A DNA stretch of 64,000 bases from Amylostereum areolatum (Eukaryota > Basidiomycota > Agaricomycetes > Russulales > Stereaceae): assembly GCA_012932865.1 (NCBI GenBank), contig SAXG01000107.1, positions 39,287 to 103,286 on the forward strand. Reading direction: 5' to 3'. The translations under genes were made by a program, and so were the position numbers. This document shows positions 24,426 through 35,882 of the stretch, piece after piece. The stretch's first letter is position 1. Each line of letters starts with the position of its first letter. A model generated the notes under the pieces. It was not told the origin of the DNA. It did not search any database and saw nothing but the letters and a program-made list of their open reading frames with translations.

Positions 24426-25141
24426 AGCCTGCATGAGCCTGTCCCATCCGTATTCCTGTTCCTCGAAAACCCCAGTACACGTCCTACGCCTCACCTTCTG
24501 CGCGCTCCGCACGCTCTTCGCTACCCCGAGCCACGCGCGCCTGTGCTCTATGATATGCTTATTGACTATGCCCCTATCCTGTCTCATTTACGCCTCCTCA
24601 CGCAACCTCCTCCCCACATCTACCCCACGCTGCTCACGAACGCGTTGCCCTGTGGGCCCGCGCGAATGCCTTGCTAGATGTTTTGTTGTTGTTGTTACCT
24701 ACTGTTACGGATGAAACGAACGAACCTACATACTTGGTGTACGGTGTACGACGACTTTTTCTTACTTTGATTTACGATTACCGCAACGCTTTTTACGTTT
24801 TGTCTTTCTGCTTTGGTACATACTCTCGGTACATACGACTTGTACGGTGCTGGACCCTCGGTGCACCATGAATGACGAACGAGCTTGCTCTGCTTTTCCC
24901 CCTCCTACGACTTCGCGTGCATATACTTACGTTTTGACGACCTTACGACCTTCAGCTTCCCCCCTCGTACCCTTTTTCTGAACTTCTCCGACACCCTGCA
25001 TCTGTCCTAGCCTTACGGTACGGTCCTGCAGCATGTCGCGCCTGATGTCGTAGAACGAATATATGGTGCATTTGTATTCATTACAAGTACTTTTGAGATA
25101 TGGTCCAGGTCGCAAAATGCAAGTTGACAGGATTCAGTCGT
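24426..25141. other. Convergent intergenic region
   Basis: About 700 nt between two convergent genes. It is AT-richer than its surroundings and should hold both 3' UTRs. No gene-like frame with a recognisable domain, RNA gene or repeat was seen. Confidence 0.4.
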
Positions 25142-26241
25142 CTATCTTGCACGCACAAAACCTGACAAGGGCGCGCCGCCGCTCCGCTTGAGCACGCCAA
25201 TATTCGCTAGAGATTGTCAGCACAACGAACGAGATCAAGACGTGCAGAGCAACCTACCCGACCGTCGTTCCCAGCCCTGAGCTTTCTTCTCGCCTTTGAA
25301 GCCAAGAGAACGCGAAAGAAAGCGGTTGATGCGGCCGTTGGGTGTCGTCGCGCCTGGCGCGGGCGTATGTGTGACAACGGTGGTCGAACCTACGCGATGC
25401 GCTGGAGGTAATGTGCGGATAGCGCGGGATCTGGAGCAGGGAAAGTGAGAAAAATGTCAATGTCTGCATGCAACGGAAAGAGCGGTAGCTGCACGCACCC
25501 GATAACGATATCCTTCGCGCTGGTGCGCGCGCGTTTTCGACGTTTTAGAGGTTGTTTTACGGATGAAGTTTCATGGAGGGACTTGGAGGGTCGTGTGGAT
25601 TTTTTGGAGAGTGCGGTGGTGAAGAGGTGGTCGGGGAGGTATTTGCTGTTTGACGGAAGGACGGCGACGTCGTCGTCTTCGTCCTCATCCATGGAGAAGG
25701 CCTCGTCTCCCTCGTCTCCCTCGTCGTCATCGTTGCGTACCATGTCGTAGTCGTCCACGTCTTCCACATCTATGGCGCCGTATTCTTCTTCGTCTCCCTC
25801 GTCATCGTCCTCGTCCTCGTCCTCGTCCTCGTCGTCCTCTTCAGTACCCCCTTCACCCTCGTTGAGACCTCCTAGACCGCTCATCCCCACCATCCCTGAA
25901 AACTCATCATCTTCATCCCCGCTGGACTCATCCTCTGCCTCGTCCATAGCCCTTCGCATCCGCGCCATCAGCCTCTCCTGGTCCGCGCCCATTTCCTCGT
26001 CCTCGTCCTCATTCGCGTCCACCAATTCTCTCCCCTTTCCCTTTCCCTTCCCCCCTTTCAACGGCGCGTGCCTCTTAGCCTGCTCCTTGAGCTGCTGATC
26101 GCGCTTCCGGTTGCGCTCCTTTGCTTTGTGTTTTTCGGCGGTGGCGAAGGCCTGGACGTTACGGTCGCGTCCGCGCGCGGACTTTGCGGCTTGAGAGAGG
26201 GATACGGCCTCGGGGGCGTCGGACTCAGAGTCAGAAGACAT
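25142..26241 (-). CDS. Bud21/Utp16-like nucleolar protein (U3 snoRNP, probable)
   Basis: Three exons, 26241-25499, 25430-25258 and 25206-25142, give 326 residues. I chose the ATG at 26241 because MSSDSESDAPEAVSLSQA matches the Ser/Asp-rich opening of fungal Bud21/Utp16 proteins; upstream in-frame codons look like leader. It continues with a Lys/Arg-rich helix (AEKHKAKERNRKRDQQLKEQ), a long acidic run of Asp/Glu (about residues 85-190), LPSNSKYLPDHLF, a basic RRKRARTS stretch, and a conserved end, WERRSANIGVLKRSGG. Acceptor 25431 is required to keep the frame; a closer AG breaks it. The yeast protein is part of the small-subunit processome. Assignment rests on overall layout, not on a decisive motif. 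Confidence 0.6.
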
Positions 26242-27109
26242 AGTTGGGTTGGTGTACACAAGTGAAGGACAAGTGAGGGAAAGGAATACTGTAAATGTTG
26301 CATAACAAAAACTCGCACTTGCATGTTCCATCTACCGGGAGACCCGGGCCGCACGACCGGCTCGAACTTCCCCAAAGCTCAAAGCCACTCGAACTGCAAC
26401 GTCCATCATTGTCCATCGACGTCCATCATCCATCATGCCCAAAGTCGTTACGAGCAAATCTCATTCTCCCGCCGTGTTTCGTACTGCCCATAGCTATTTT
26501 CCACGATGAGCTTTTGACTGAACGCTTCCAAAGTCTGACCGCAGTGCAACCTCCGGCAGAGCTTCTCCCCAGACCCGAGCCGCTCCCTTTCAGGAATCAG
26601 AATCTCAGATAGAATGAATTCCCTCTTTTGGGCAAGTAGCTACTTATCTCCCTTCCCTCTGCCTCCTATCTCCCCTGTATTCCAACCCAGCATCATCAGG
26701 GAGTTCGTGGACTTAGGGCTCAAGGTTTCCGAGATCGTTCGAAAAGCTCTTGGGTCTACTCGGAGCTCTTCACGCAGATGACACCGACGAGACACGAGGC
26801 CGCTCGTGCTCACCTTACCACGGCCCACGGGAGCATTTCTGTGGCCAACTGTCCACGACCAAATCCACGCTGCCGCTTCCTCGAGCCTCTTCTCTAGCCA
26901 GTCACGGCCGCCCCAGCTCTGAGCTCAGCGAAAATGGTACGGTGTTATCTTATCTTATCTCATCTTATTTTCCCCACGCCTCGCATTGTTGATTGAATTC
27001 AGCTCAATTGTTTCCATCCGTCATAGGTATCGCTCGACCTCGCCTCAATTACAACTACGCTCACCCTGCGCTCACCCGAGATACCTCCCAACCTTGATGT
27101 TGACTCACT
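26242..27109. other. Intergenic between Bud21-like and STE3 genes
   Basis: 870 nt with a short pyrimidine-rich microsatellite at about 26944-26970 (TTATC units). I looked in both strands here and up to 29.4 kb for short frames ending in a CAAX box that could be pheromone precursors and found none. Confidence 0.4.
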
Positions 27110-28653
27110 TTAAACGCCCAACTTCTCCTTGTCTACGTCTCTTTCCGCTTCATCCGCATCTCGAGCCTGCTGAGTGCCAGGCGCGTCAACCGAATCCTGC
27201 TCTACGCGGCTGTGGTCCTCACGGGCGATGATTCCGACAACTTCGCCCTCCGAATCGCTCTGGTCACGCGGTGGCGTGAAGTGCACCGAGAGCGCGAAGT
27301 CCGCCTCGTCCATCACACTCGACTCTGGCATGGACAGACTGTGCCTACGATAAATGCATGGATACGTCAGAGAGGCACTATGACGTACCCCACAGATCGC
27401 ACACGATGGCGCGGTGGGGAATTGAACTTCATATCTGGCATGTCTTCGTGCACGGGTGGTTTGGATCTGAACAGACCGACTGCGGCCCAGAACCAACGAC
27501 GGTAGAATGCGCGGGCTTCACCCGTGAGGCCGAATAGGACAAAAATGAGGATGGAAAGAACAAGGTTGACCCATTCTCCAAAAATCATTCCAAAGCGGAC
27601 CCAGAAGTCGGAGCGCCATGCTGCGGGGGATATGGATTGTGGGGCCCAAGGATGGTCGGAATGGTCGGCGAAATACCACCCTGGATAAAAGGAGTACCCT
27701 CCATGTCCGGCGTTCACGTCATGCGCGACACCCGGAACGATAAGCAATATGCCTGTCGGAAGGGTGAACACTGTGTCAAGGCAGCCGACGGCCAAAATGC
27801 GAAAATATCTGGTGTGGTCGATGGAGCCATTGCCGTGAAGAAATGCATCGACATCTCGGCGTTGACGATAGAAGGTCCATATTATTCGCGCTGGAGATTG
27901 TGTAAGTCCACAGGTCGTTGCGTGAAAGATGGGGCTTACGGCAGTAGATCATGGCGGATAACAGTGGTAAGACGACAGGCCACACGTCCATGAGCATGGT
28001 GGTCGATCTAGATGCAATAACGGCGGCGCTGCAGCCAAGTTCTCCTGTGACTACGAATCGAGACGCTTGAACGATGTGATCTGAATCAGCATGCCAATGG
28101 TGTCCGAGTCAGATGAAGTACGAGTAAGCACAAGAAAGTGAATGCCGCACAGAAGGGGCCTGCGACGATAATCGGAAAGCCGATCCCAATAGAGGCATCC
28201 AGGAAGTACTGGATATATCTCTGCAAAGTTAACGAAGGAGTGAACGTGTTCATACTTGGTATGGAAGACGTAACCGACCTCGCGCTTTCTACCGTTTATG
28301 GTCCTCATACAGACGATATTGCACAATCGACGGGTGATAACCAGAGAGCAGGCTGGAATACCCACTCCAACAGCCAACCCGAGGTGGCTGGCTGTGATGC
28401 ATTGGATTACGCAGAGATTTCATCGGGAGAGAACGTACAAATGTCGCACCACACAGGAGCTATGTTGTCCGCGTCATCCGACCAGATTATGGTCCCGAAG
28501 CCTTGGATAAGGCTGCCAATAAAAAGCCATGTACACAGCATGAGAACACCGGCATTCCAAGTTTGCCGCATGCCGGTAAGCATGGTGAGTAACATGAGGA
28601 AAGCTGTTATGAAGCTCACGACTGGCAGGGACGAGGGGATATGTTGGGTCCAT
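27110..28653 (-). CDS. STE3-type pheromone receptor (GPCR), one apparent frameshift
   Basis: Six exons: 28653-28439, 28391-28279, 28220-28151, 28080-27940, 27890-27389, 27344-27110, about 424 residues. It opens MDPTYPLVP, typical for basidiomycete STE3 receptors. The hydrophobic segments that follow include VVSFITAFLMLLTMLTG, APVWCDISSHLGLAVGVG, RYIQYFLDASIGIGFPIIV, GELGCSAAV, TMLMDVWPVVLPLLSAMIYC and LVLSILIFVLFGLTG. A cytoplasmic tail rich in acidic and Ser residues follows. STE3 receptors bind farnesylated peptide pheromones and signal through G proteins and MAP kinase. The sole break is at about 28623, between LVP and VVSF, where the frame changes by one base. The donor at 28278 (GTCGGT) is weak. 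Whether it is a B-mating-type or a non-mating receptor cannot be told here. Confidence 0.85.
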
Positions 28654-29454
28654 GACGGGATGCCATGGGAGACTCGAAGGAATGGCCCATTTATACCGTG
28701 TTTTGACGTCTATGGTCGTGAGTATCGTGAGCATATTCATGCATGAGATACGGGACGTACACTACCTTGAGCTCGGCCGTCGAGCTTCCAGCGTTGTCAG
28801 CCCTTGAGCGGATATTCCGCGGAAGCCATTAGGATCACTTAGATAGGAATCCCATTTTTCGCTCCCATTTTTTGATCTCGTTCTCTGATCTGCTTCCAAA
28901 GAATGAGGGGGAGGCGGGGAAGGCGGAAGAGGCTTGGTGCAATCGTTTGTGCGCAGGTCTTCAAGCTTGATTTTTCGCCTCATTCTCCGGAGCGAGCCAG
29001 GCTGCCAGCGGGGCCGACGAGGGCCGACGCCACTTGAGAGGTGTTGAACGTTGACGAATTACCTTGTCCGCCTCTGGGAGACTATAAAGCCAACGCATCT
29101 GCCTACTTACTTCAACTTTCAAGTTATAAGCGCCCTTCCACATTGATTCCGGAATGACCGGTGCCTTCTCGGGGAAATCAAGTGAAAATTTGGGGAAACA
29201 CGTATTCTGACGGAAACCCCTTGATGAGATTGACGACGCTGGAAGTGGTACGTATCGACGAAGCCAGAAGAATCGGCGGTGGACCGGTGGACAGAGAATT
29301 GGACTCGGAACTTGAAGCTTGAAGCTTGAAGCTTGAAAGCGTCGACGGACGTCGGAAACGGCCGACACGATAATCTTATCTTATCCTCCCCACACTACCT
29401 CTGGATCTCTCCCTGGGCCCTCGTACCCCAGACACCCTCTTCCCTTCGTCCACC
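28654..29454. other. Divergent intergenic region with a short tandem repeat
   Basis: About 800 nt between the STE3 and PEBP starts. At 29312-29338 a 7-bp unit GCTTGAA is repeated four times in tandem. The last 60 nt before the PEBP start are CT-rich. No gene was recognised. Confidence 0.45.
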
Positions 29455-30191
29455 ATGTCGCTCGACCCCCTCGCCTCAATCACCACCGCGCTCACCCGCG
29501 AACACCTCATCCCCGACGTCCTCCCGCCCACCTTCCAACCGACCCTTCTCTTCTCCGTTCTCTACCCCACAGGCAGCGAAGTCCTCCTCGGCAATGAGCT
29601 CACCCCACAACAAACCATCGACGAGCCCTCCATCGTCCTCACCCCCCTCAACATCCCCTCCGCCCAAGCCGACAGCGCCGGCGACGACCCCGCGCGCGAC
29701 ACCCCCTACACCCTCGTCATGCTCGACCCGGACGCTCCAACGCGCGCCGACCCGATCTACAGATCCTTCCGTCATTGGGTCGTGCGTCCTCCTCTCCAGA
29801 ACCCCTCCAGCAGCGTCCTCAACCCCATCAGATAACGGGTTTGAAAGCCCCCTCGGAAGGTCTCCCCTCCACCTCCAAGCTCACCGCGCTCAGCACCAGG
29901 CCCGCCACCACGCCATACCGTCCCCCCGGCCCGCGGCCCGCCTCTGGCATCCACCGCTACAGTGCACTCTTCCCTCACCGTATGACCTGCTGATCGTGCT
30001 CACTGACGACGCGCCCAGCGTTTTTGCTGTTCCAGGAGCCGCACGCGGAGCCGCCCCTGCATATCCCCGAGGACGCGGTCGAGTACGGCGCGGCGCTGGA
30101 GGAGCGCCGATCGTGGAACGCGCTCGAGTTTGGTGAGCGGTATGGACTCAAGCTGGTCGGGGTCAACTTCTTCCTGGTACGTGCGGAGTGA
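29455..30191 (+). CDS. Phosphatidylethanolamine-binding protein (PEBP) family
   Basis: Three exons, 29455-29781, 29832-29961 and 30019-30191, give 209 residues; the ATG has a CCACC context. Both signature motifs are present: the first, TLVMLDPDAPTR followed by YRSFRHWV, and the second, PGPRPASGIHRY followed by FLLFQEP. These form the anion-binding pocket of PEBPs. Length fits fungal PEBPs (about 200), which are cytosolic lipid or kinase regulators, like yeast TFS1, an inhibitor of carboxypeptidase Y. No signal peptide. The C-terminal LKLVGVNFFLV strand-helix is typical. The neighbours give no clue to its partner. Confidence 0.9.
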
Positions 30192-30315
30192 GGCCGGTGG
30201 GGGACACTGTCTTGTGTTAGGATCTGTAAGATAGGACGCCTAGGAGATACATTCTCTGTTGCGGTGCTAGCACTATGGTACATCAGTATACGCTTCGTCA
30301 TCTTTGTCGATACGT

Positions 30316-31415
30316 TCAGTTCCCCGCTGCTGTTGCCAAATGGGCGGCCAGGTTTTCGGACAAGGCCGAGCTGTCCGCCGTCACATTGATCTGTGCGTCC
30401 CACCTCGCCGATGAGCAAAAGCCGCGCCCAATCAGCAACGACGCAGCACGACGCACCATGTCGAATCCCTCTTGCGCGCGCTTCGCGGATTGGCTTCCGG
30501 AGGTACAGAAAACCGCGCTGAGGAAGCAAAGTCGAGTCAAAAGATCAAATCGAGGAGAACGCGGGCGAACGCACACTTTCTTTCCGTGCTTGTGGCCCAC
30601 GGCGAGGATGCGCTGGATGATCTTCTCCACGTCGGGGTGGGGGTCGGGGGATGGACGATCGTACCCATACGACATCGACAGGTCGTAAGGCCCGATGAAC
30701 AGAACGTCTGCAGGAGCGAGATGCAAAAAATATCAGCGCCTATCTTGCCTAACGCAAGCGCACCCACCCAGTCCGTCGACGGCCGCGATGGCCTCGATAT
30801 TGTCCACCGCCTCGCGCGTCTCAATCTGCACCATCACGAGCACGCTCTCGTTCGCGCCGGCGACGTACTCGTTCGCGCTAACACCCCATGTCCCGTGCGT
30901 GAACGGGCTTCCGAAGCCCCTGCGTCCGACGGGGGCGAAGCGACTGTCGGCGACGACCTCCTTCGCCTTTTCCGCCGTGCCGACCTGTCAAAAACGACCT
31001 GCCGTTCAGAACGCCACAGATACGAAAGTGGAGGGGGGGGGGGAGGTGAGCGCACCATGGGCACGATGATCCCGCGCGCCCCCGCGTCGAGCGCGTACTT
31101 GATCTGCCAGCCCGTGCCCGAGCTCACGCCGGTTGCGGGGATGCGCACGAGCGGGCTGGGTGCGTCCGGGCCTGAGCCGGCGATGGCTTGGATGGATTCG
31201 GCGGCGCCGGGTTGGAGGGAGGTGAGGCCGTGTTCGCAGTCGATGACGACCCAGGAGAGGTGAGGGCTGGATTGGGCGACGAGGCGGGCGTTGAACGCGC
31301 CGGGGAGGGTGATCCAGGCGCCGAAGGCGGGTTTGTTGGCGCGGAGGGCGGCGAGGAGGGCGTGAGTGGTCATCGTGCTGGCGTTGAAAGAGGATAGCCA
31401 GGGAGGCGTGGCCAC
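30316..31415 (-). CDS. HpcH/HpaI-family aldolase (2-keto-3-deoxy acid aldolase type)
   Basis: Five exons (31415-31056, 30984-30768, 30707-30575, 30517-30457, 30390-30316) give 281 residues; an internal ATG at 31373 could be the true start. Visible family motifs: AFGAWITLPG, WVVIDCEHG, LVRIPATG, GARGIIVPMV, RRGFGSP, VMVQIETREAVDNI (metal-binding Glu), DVLFIGPYDLSMS (metal-binding Asp) and GKKVAVFCTSG. These class II, divalent-metal enzymes cleave 2-keto-3-deoxy sugar acids or 2,4-dihydroxy-heptenedioate into pyruvate plus an aldehyde. The substrate of the fungal members is not settled. Frame is intact over four introns. It is tail-to-tail with the PEBP gene, 124 nt apart. Confidence 0.9.
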
Positions 31416-31662
31416 CGGAGCTGTGGGTATATCATCGCTATGGGGGTCGGTGGAAGTGGTGGTTCTTGGTCATGAGAACTCAGGACGAGCTCAGGTGCTC
31501 GACGGAGGCATTGCATCACCCGGACTCACGCGGCCCGCTTACCCGCTTTCTCTTCTTCGTACTCCCACCATCGGTTGCTTTGTAGAGAAGATGTAGGGAT
31601 GCGGTGTGTGCAGAATGCGTAGAGTGTATGCGTGGTGTGCAGTCCGTCCGTGTGCCGTCCTT

Positions 31663-32257
31663 TTATGCAGTTCTTTCCACCCAATCCCCGCTCTCGTTCA
31701 TCTCCACCTCCAGCATCGTCCACTTGCCCCGGCCCATCCACTGGTCCTTCAGAAACCGGTCCCACCAACACACATGGATCTCCCCGTCCACATCGAAGAA
31801 AAACCCCGCAACACGCGGGTCCGGGCCCAGATATTCGTGTCTGTCACCCACCGTCAGTATCGGATCCAAAGCGCGACGAAAAAAAAAACAACGAAAAAGC
31901 GCACTTTTTGTCCGACACCTTGTCCGCCGACACGTAGTTCGTCAGCGCGCCTTCCTTTCCCTCCGCCTCCCGATCGTAGTGGCGATACACGAACTGGTTC
32001 AGATCCGTCCCCGGGTGCACCACCCGCACGTCCTCCCCGTCCCTGCCCAAATACGACCGCGGGAGGTGGACCTTCGTCCTCCGCCGCACGGGACGCCGCT
32101 CCATCGGCCAGCGGTGCAGCGCCCATGCCGTCGTCTTGCGCAGGCTCGTCAGCGCTTTCGCCGCGTCCCTGCGCGCGGTGTCGGACTCGGACGGCGCGGG
32201 CTTTTGGGGTGGGGGAATGCGCGGCTCCTGGGGCTCCGCTTTGGGGTGGACGGTCAT
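31663..32257 (-). CDS. Small hypothetical protein
   Basis: Two exons, 32257-31905 and 31840-31663, splice to 176 residues. The donor GTGCGC and acceptor GACAG, with a TACTGAC branch site, keep the frame. The start is Pro-rich and disordered (EPRIPPPQKPAP). The rest looks globular: SYLGRDGEDVRVVHPG, LNQFVYRHYDRE, then HEYLGPDPRVAGFFFDV, HVCWWDRFLKDQ. There is no signal peptide or transmembrane segment. I do not recognise the family. It shares orientation with the aldolase gene 250 nt downstream. Confidence 0.6.
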
Positions 32258-32769
32258 CGCGGTCGCTCGGCGGCCAAGAGGCGGAGGACGGGGTGCGTTG
32301 GGGAGGAGGACGGCTGGATGCGCTCACAGGGGGGTTTTTTCGAACGTTTTTTTTCGAGGTCGTTCGCGCGGACATCGATGAGTCGCACGTGGAATTGACT
32401 CGGATGATCGTTGACGTGTTTTGGACGGTCACTTGTCGTTCAACGCTCCTGTCCACGACGTTCGGATGCTCTTGGGGCCCAGACGGCTTATGATTTCCGA
32501 TGGAGGTTTAGGGGGGCGGTGCCATTGTGGAATGTCTCGGTCTCACTACCGCGTCATGACATCCACAAGCCCCTCAGCTCGGCGTCTCGGCCAGCGTCGC
32601 TGACTATGTATACCTCGCACTCGACTTCCTAACGTATCCGATTCTCTCCCACATAGCCCCCACAAGAGGCCCTCCATCTCTACGCGCGTATCCATTCCAT
32701 CCGGTTTAAAAGTGCATATATTCACCTCGGCCCACCACCTGCAGATCCTTTCCCCTCTTCCCGTCCACC
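32258..32769. other. Divergent intergenic region
   Basis: 510 nt between the small hypothetical and the PY-motif gene, which point away from each other. A TTTAAAAG element at about 32705 lies 60 nt before the latter's ATG. No other feature was seen. Confidence 0.4.
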
Positions 32770-33229
32770 ATGCAGCAGCCGCACTTGGACCAATCTTCAC
32801 TGGGAGATCTGCCTCTTCTGCCTCGGACAACGCCCCGCGCACCCCGCCGGTCCTCCGTCTCCAATGCTCCACCGGCTTACTCCAAGGACGGAAAACCCCC
32901 CGCATACACCCAAGCCCCTCTCAAGATGCCCGAACCCGTCCATCATTCGAGCACTGATCTCGGTACATATCCCGCCTACCCTCTTCTCCATGCCGCTCAC
33001 ACCCACCACAGAACCTGCCTTGCCCCCTCCCTCACCTTCCGACCTCGAAAACGGTCCCGGCGTCCTTCCACCCTACACGCCTCCCCGTTCCTCGCGCAAG
33101 TTCCGCTACTCGCGGTGGTCCTGCACCATCTTCTTCATCTTTCTTGTCGTCGGTCTGACCGTAGGCGGCATAATCCGAGGAACTTGGCACGACTCGAACG
33201 AGGACAACTCCGTTGTGAACGCGACGTAA
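32770..33229 (+). CDS. Single-pass membrane protein with three PY motifs (Rsp5-adaptor-like)
   Basis: Two exons, 32770-32962 and 33012-33229, give 136 residues. The N-terminal ~90 residues are Pro-rich and contain PPAY twice (SNAPPAYSKDGKPPAYTQ) and PPYTPP once. A basic stretch (RSSRKFRYSR) precedes one transmembrane helix (CTIFFIFLVVGLTVGGII), and a short lumenal/outside tail with an N-A-T site ends the protein. PPxY motifs bind WW domains of Nedd4/Rsp5-type ubiquitin ligases, and small PY-containing membrane proteins recruit them to sort transporters. The layout fits a type III or tail-anchored adaptor. Function is inferred from motifs only. Confidence 0.7.
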
Positions 33230-33462
33230 AAGTTGTATACCTCATGCTCACGATCCTCATGATCTCCTGCCCTTAGGGGCTGTATCATCCCATACCATAA
33301 CCGCTGTCTTTCGGATCTCCACCTGTACATGTACTTTTGCTCACGACTGGATTCCCTCCCTTGTGTCGCTGCACTCCACGCGGCCCGTCCAACGATTCTG
33401 AACTCCTATATTCTACTGTACCACCACTCCCTAAATCAATACGCATACGTTCTCCATCCCGT

Positions 33463-35682
33463 TCACTTCTTATGCACGAGCACTTTCTCCTGTATGAACA
33501 ACGATGACACGAACGCGCAGAGCGCGAGCCCGGCGCAGAACCAGAAGGACGTCAACAGCGCGTCCTCGTACGACGAGCGCACGATCGCCCGCGCCGCGGG
33601 CTCGAGCTCCTCGATGTACTCCAAGCTCTCGCGCACGCGGCTGACGATCTGCGCACACGCGAGGAAAGAGAGAAGGCGGCGGTTCAGCGGGCGGCGGGCG
33701 GGGGAAAGGAAGGAGAGGATGTACCTCTTCGACGTCGTGTCCCACCAAACGCTCGTGCAGATAATGCCGGAGGGACTCCTGGAAGATGGTGCTGCCAACC
33801 GAGAGACCGATGACGGAACCCAGCGAGCGAAAGAGGTACGACACTGCGAGGACGACGACAGACCGGCCGATGGTGAACAAAGGAGGGGACGCGTAGGGAT
33901 AAGTGAGCGCACCTGCTGTGGCGATCGCCTGGTCCTGTGGCCCCGCCTGGGCGATGAGCGAGATGAGCGTCGTCGTGATCCCACCACCTAAGATCGCACC
34001 AGTCAGCATTCCGACCCGTCCACACCCAAAGTGCACCCTTGCCGTTCCCAAACGCCATAAGCGTCAACCCTGTCCGAAATACGTTCCGATCAGCCACAGA
34101 AACCCACAGAACCGCACCAAGGCGCACGCACCGATCTCGAATCCGACGAACGAGCGCCCCACGGCACCCGCGCACAGCGTCAGGAGCACGTTCCCGAACA
34201 CCATCAGCCCGTAGTTCGCCACCGTGAGCGCGTAGTACTTCCCCGTCGCCTGGATCACCAGCCCTCCCGCCAAGCTTGCCACGGTGCCCGCGACGATCGA
34301 CGGCAACAGCGCGACGCCCGCATCAGCCGCGCTCCGCTTCAGCACGGCTTGCACGTACATGGACACGTAGAACACGGCGCAGATCGCGCCTGCGACCCCG
34401 AAGAAGTTGCAGAGGTAGCTCGCGAGCAGCGCGCGCTCGGCCACGATGCGCTTTGGGGCGAAGGGCTCGGTCGCGACGCGGAGCTCGATGGTGACGAAGG
34501 CGGCGAAGGAGAGGAGGAAGACGGAGAGGGAGGCGAGGGTGTAGGTGTCCCGCCAGGCGACGTTTCCCCCGCGGTCGAGCCCGACGAGGAGGGAGAGCAG
34601 GGCGGTGATCAGCGTGAAGGCGCCGGCGAAGTCGACGCGCGCGAGGCGGGCGCGGAGGTCGGACGCTTCGGGTTGGGGGATGTGGAGGGCGAAGGTGACG
34701 GAGGTGAGGGCGAGGACGGTGAGTGGGACTTGGAGGAGGAAGGCCCTGCGGGGGAAGGTCTCAGGTGTGGGTGGGAAGGAGAGGGGGCGGGGCTCACCAT
34801 CGCCAACCGATGCTGTCGGCGAGCAGACCGCCGAGGGGGGCACCGACCGCGGAGCCGCTCGCCCATATGATGTTGATGAGACCTGGAGGATGCGTTGGCG
34901 AGGAGACTTCTGGGACAAGATAGAGAACGGACCTTGCCACGTTCCTCTTGAACGAAGGGGGATCATGTCGGACATGATAATAGACACGATCCTACACAAC
35001 CTGGTCAGGAACTCGCGGGCTTATCCACCGTGGAGGGGCCTCACGTCGACATGCCCCCGCCTCCGATGCCTGCGAACGCTCTTGCGGCAATAAGCTCGGT
35101 CATGTTCCTCGCGAGCCCACACGCGAGACATCCGAGTGCGAAGACGACGTAGGCGAAGAGCAGGCAGGGCTTACGTCCAAAGATGTCGCTCAACTTGCCG
35201 TAGAGCGGTCTGGAGACTCGTATTGGCGATATACTAGCAGTAGAAAGGAATGGAACACGCACTGGAAGCTCGCGAGGGTGAGCATGTACCCCGTCGATAT
35301 CCAACTCGTGCTCTGGAGCTCGTTCAGCTCGCTCCCGATGGACGCGTACGACGACAGCACGATCGTCGAGTCCATCGAGGCCAAGAACGTCCCTATCGTC
35401 ATAGGCAGGATCTAACTTTCTCAGCACATTGCCCGAGCGCAGACGAGGACAACGTACCGCCAGGGCGAGCGTTTTGAAACTTTTGGACGCGTCAGTGGCC
35501 GGCTCGCCAGCTGTGGGTGGTGGTTCTGACCCGTCCCCATCGTCGTTCGTAGGTTTGGGCTGGGTCTCTGGGGTGTCCGGTCTGGTAACGGTGGTGGACG
35601 AAGAGGCGGTGGGCGCGGCGCTCTGAGTCTCTGAATCTGCGCCATCGCGAAGCAAGGGCGTGCGCTCCGTTGCGTGTGCCAT
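33463..35682 (-). CDS. MFS transporter, DHA2 (14-TMS drug/H+ antiporter) type, copy 1
   Basis: Ten exons (35682-35458, 35411-35263, 35209-35045, 34991-34933, 34882-34798, 34745-34132, 34069-34043, 33987-33913, 33843-33725, 33648-33463) give 567 residues with no break. A soluble acidic N-tail is followed by FLASMDSTIVLSSYASIG, the motif-A loop PLYGKLSDIFGRK, TELIAARAFAGIGGGGMST, and about fourteen hydrophobic segments. The conserved LDRGG and GLVIQATGKYY segments are as in vacuolar basic-amino-acid or drug transporters. It would export drugs or metabolites, or load the vacuole, in exchange for protons. Intron 7 (34042-33988) has a GC donor (GCAAGG), a known minor class. A paralogue lies at 38.5-40.5 kb on the other strand. 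Confidence 0.9.
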
Positions 35683-35874
35683 GATGGGATCTTTGTGACT
35701 ACGGCGGTCCAGCGTGCGAGGCGAGGGCGGGAGGGAAAGCGACGGAGCTGTGAGCTTGAGAACGGCGGAACATATCTTTATGTGCCGTGGTTTCTTTCAA
35801 TGGCGGTCATGATAAGTCAGCCTGGTCAGCGCCTTTCTATCGCGCGAGATCACGCAGACCGGAACGTCGGCGGA

Positions 35875-35882
35875 GACCCGAC
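35875..35882. repeat. Left 8-bp target-site duplication of the MITE
   Basis: GACCCGAC directly abuts the left end of the 35883-36595 element and is repeated exactly at 36596-36603 on its right. Confidence 0.85.

Noticed and set aside
25431..25498. Frameshift at the first intron of the Bud21-like gene
   Set aside because: Using the acceptor CTCCAG at 25431 keeps the frame into the conserved C-terminus; the apparent break came from a downstream AG.
28138..28746. A 202-codon plus-strand frame within the STE3 locus
   Set aside because: Antisense of the receptor exons; no domain and no conserved start context.
26242..29454. Pheromone precursor genes near the STE3 receptor
   Set aside because: No short frame ending in a CAAX-type Cys box was found on either strand; calling the area a B mating-type locus is not supported.
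33461..35093. Long plus-strand frames opposite MFS copy 1
   Set aside because: They are antisense shadows; the minus strand has all transporter motifs and ten in-phase exons.
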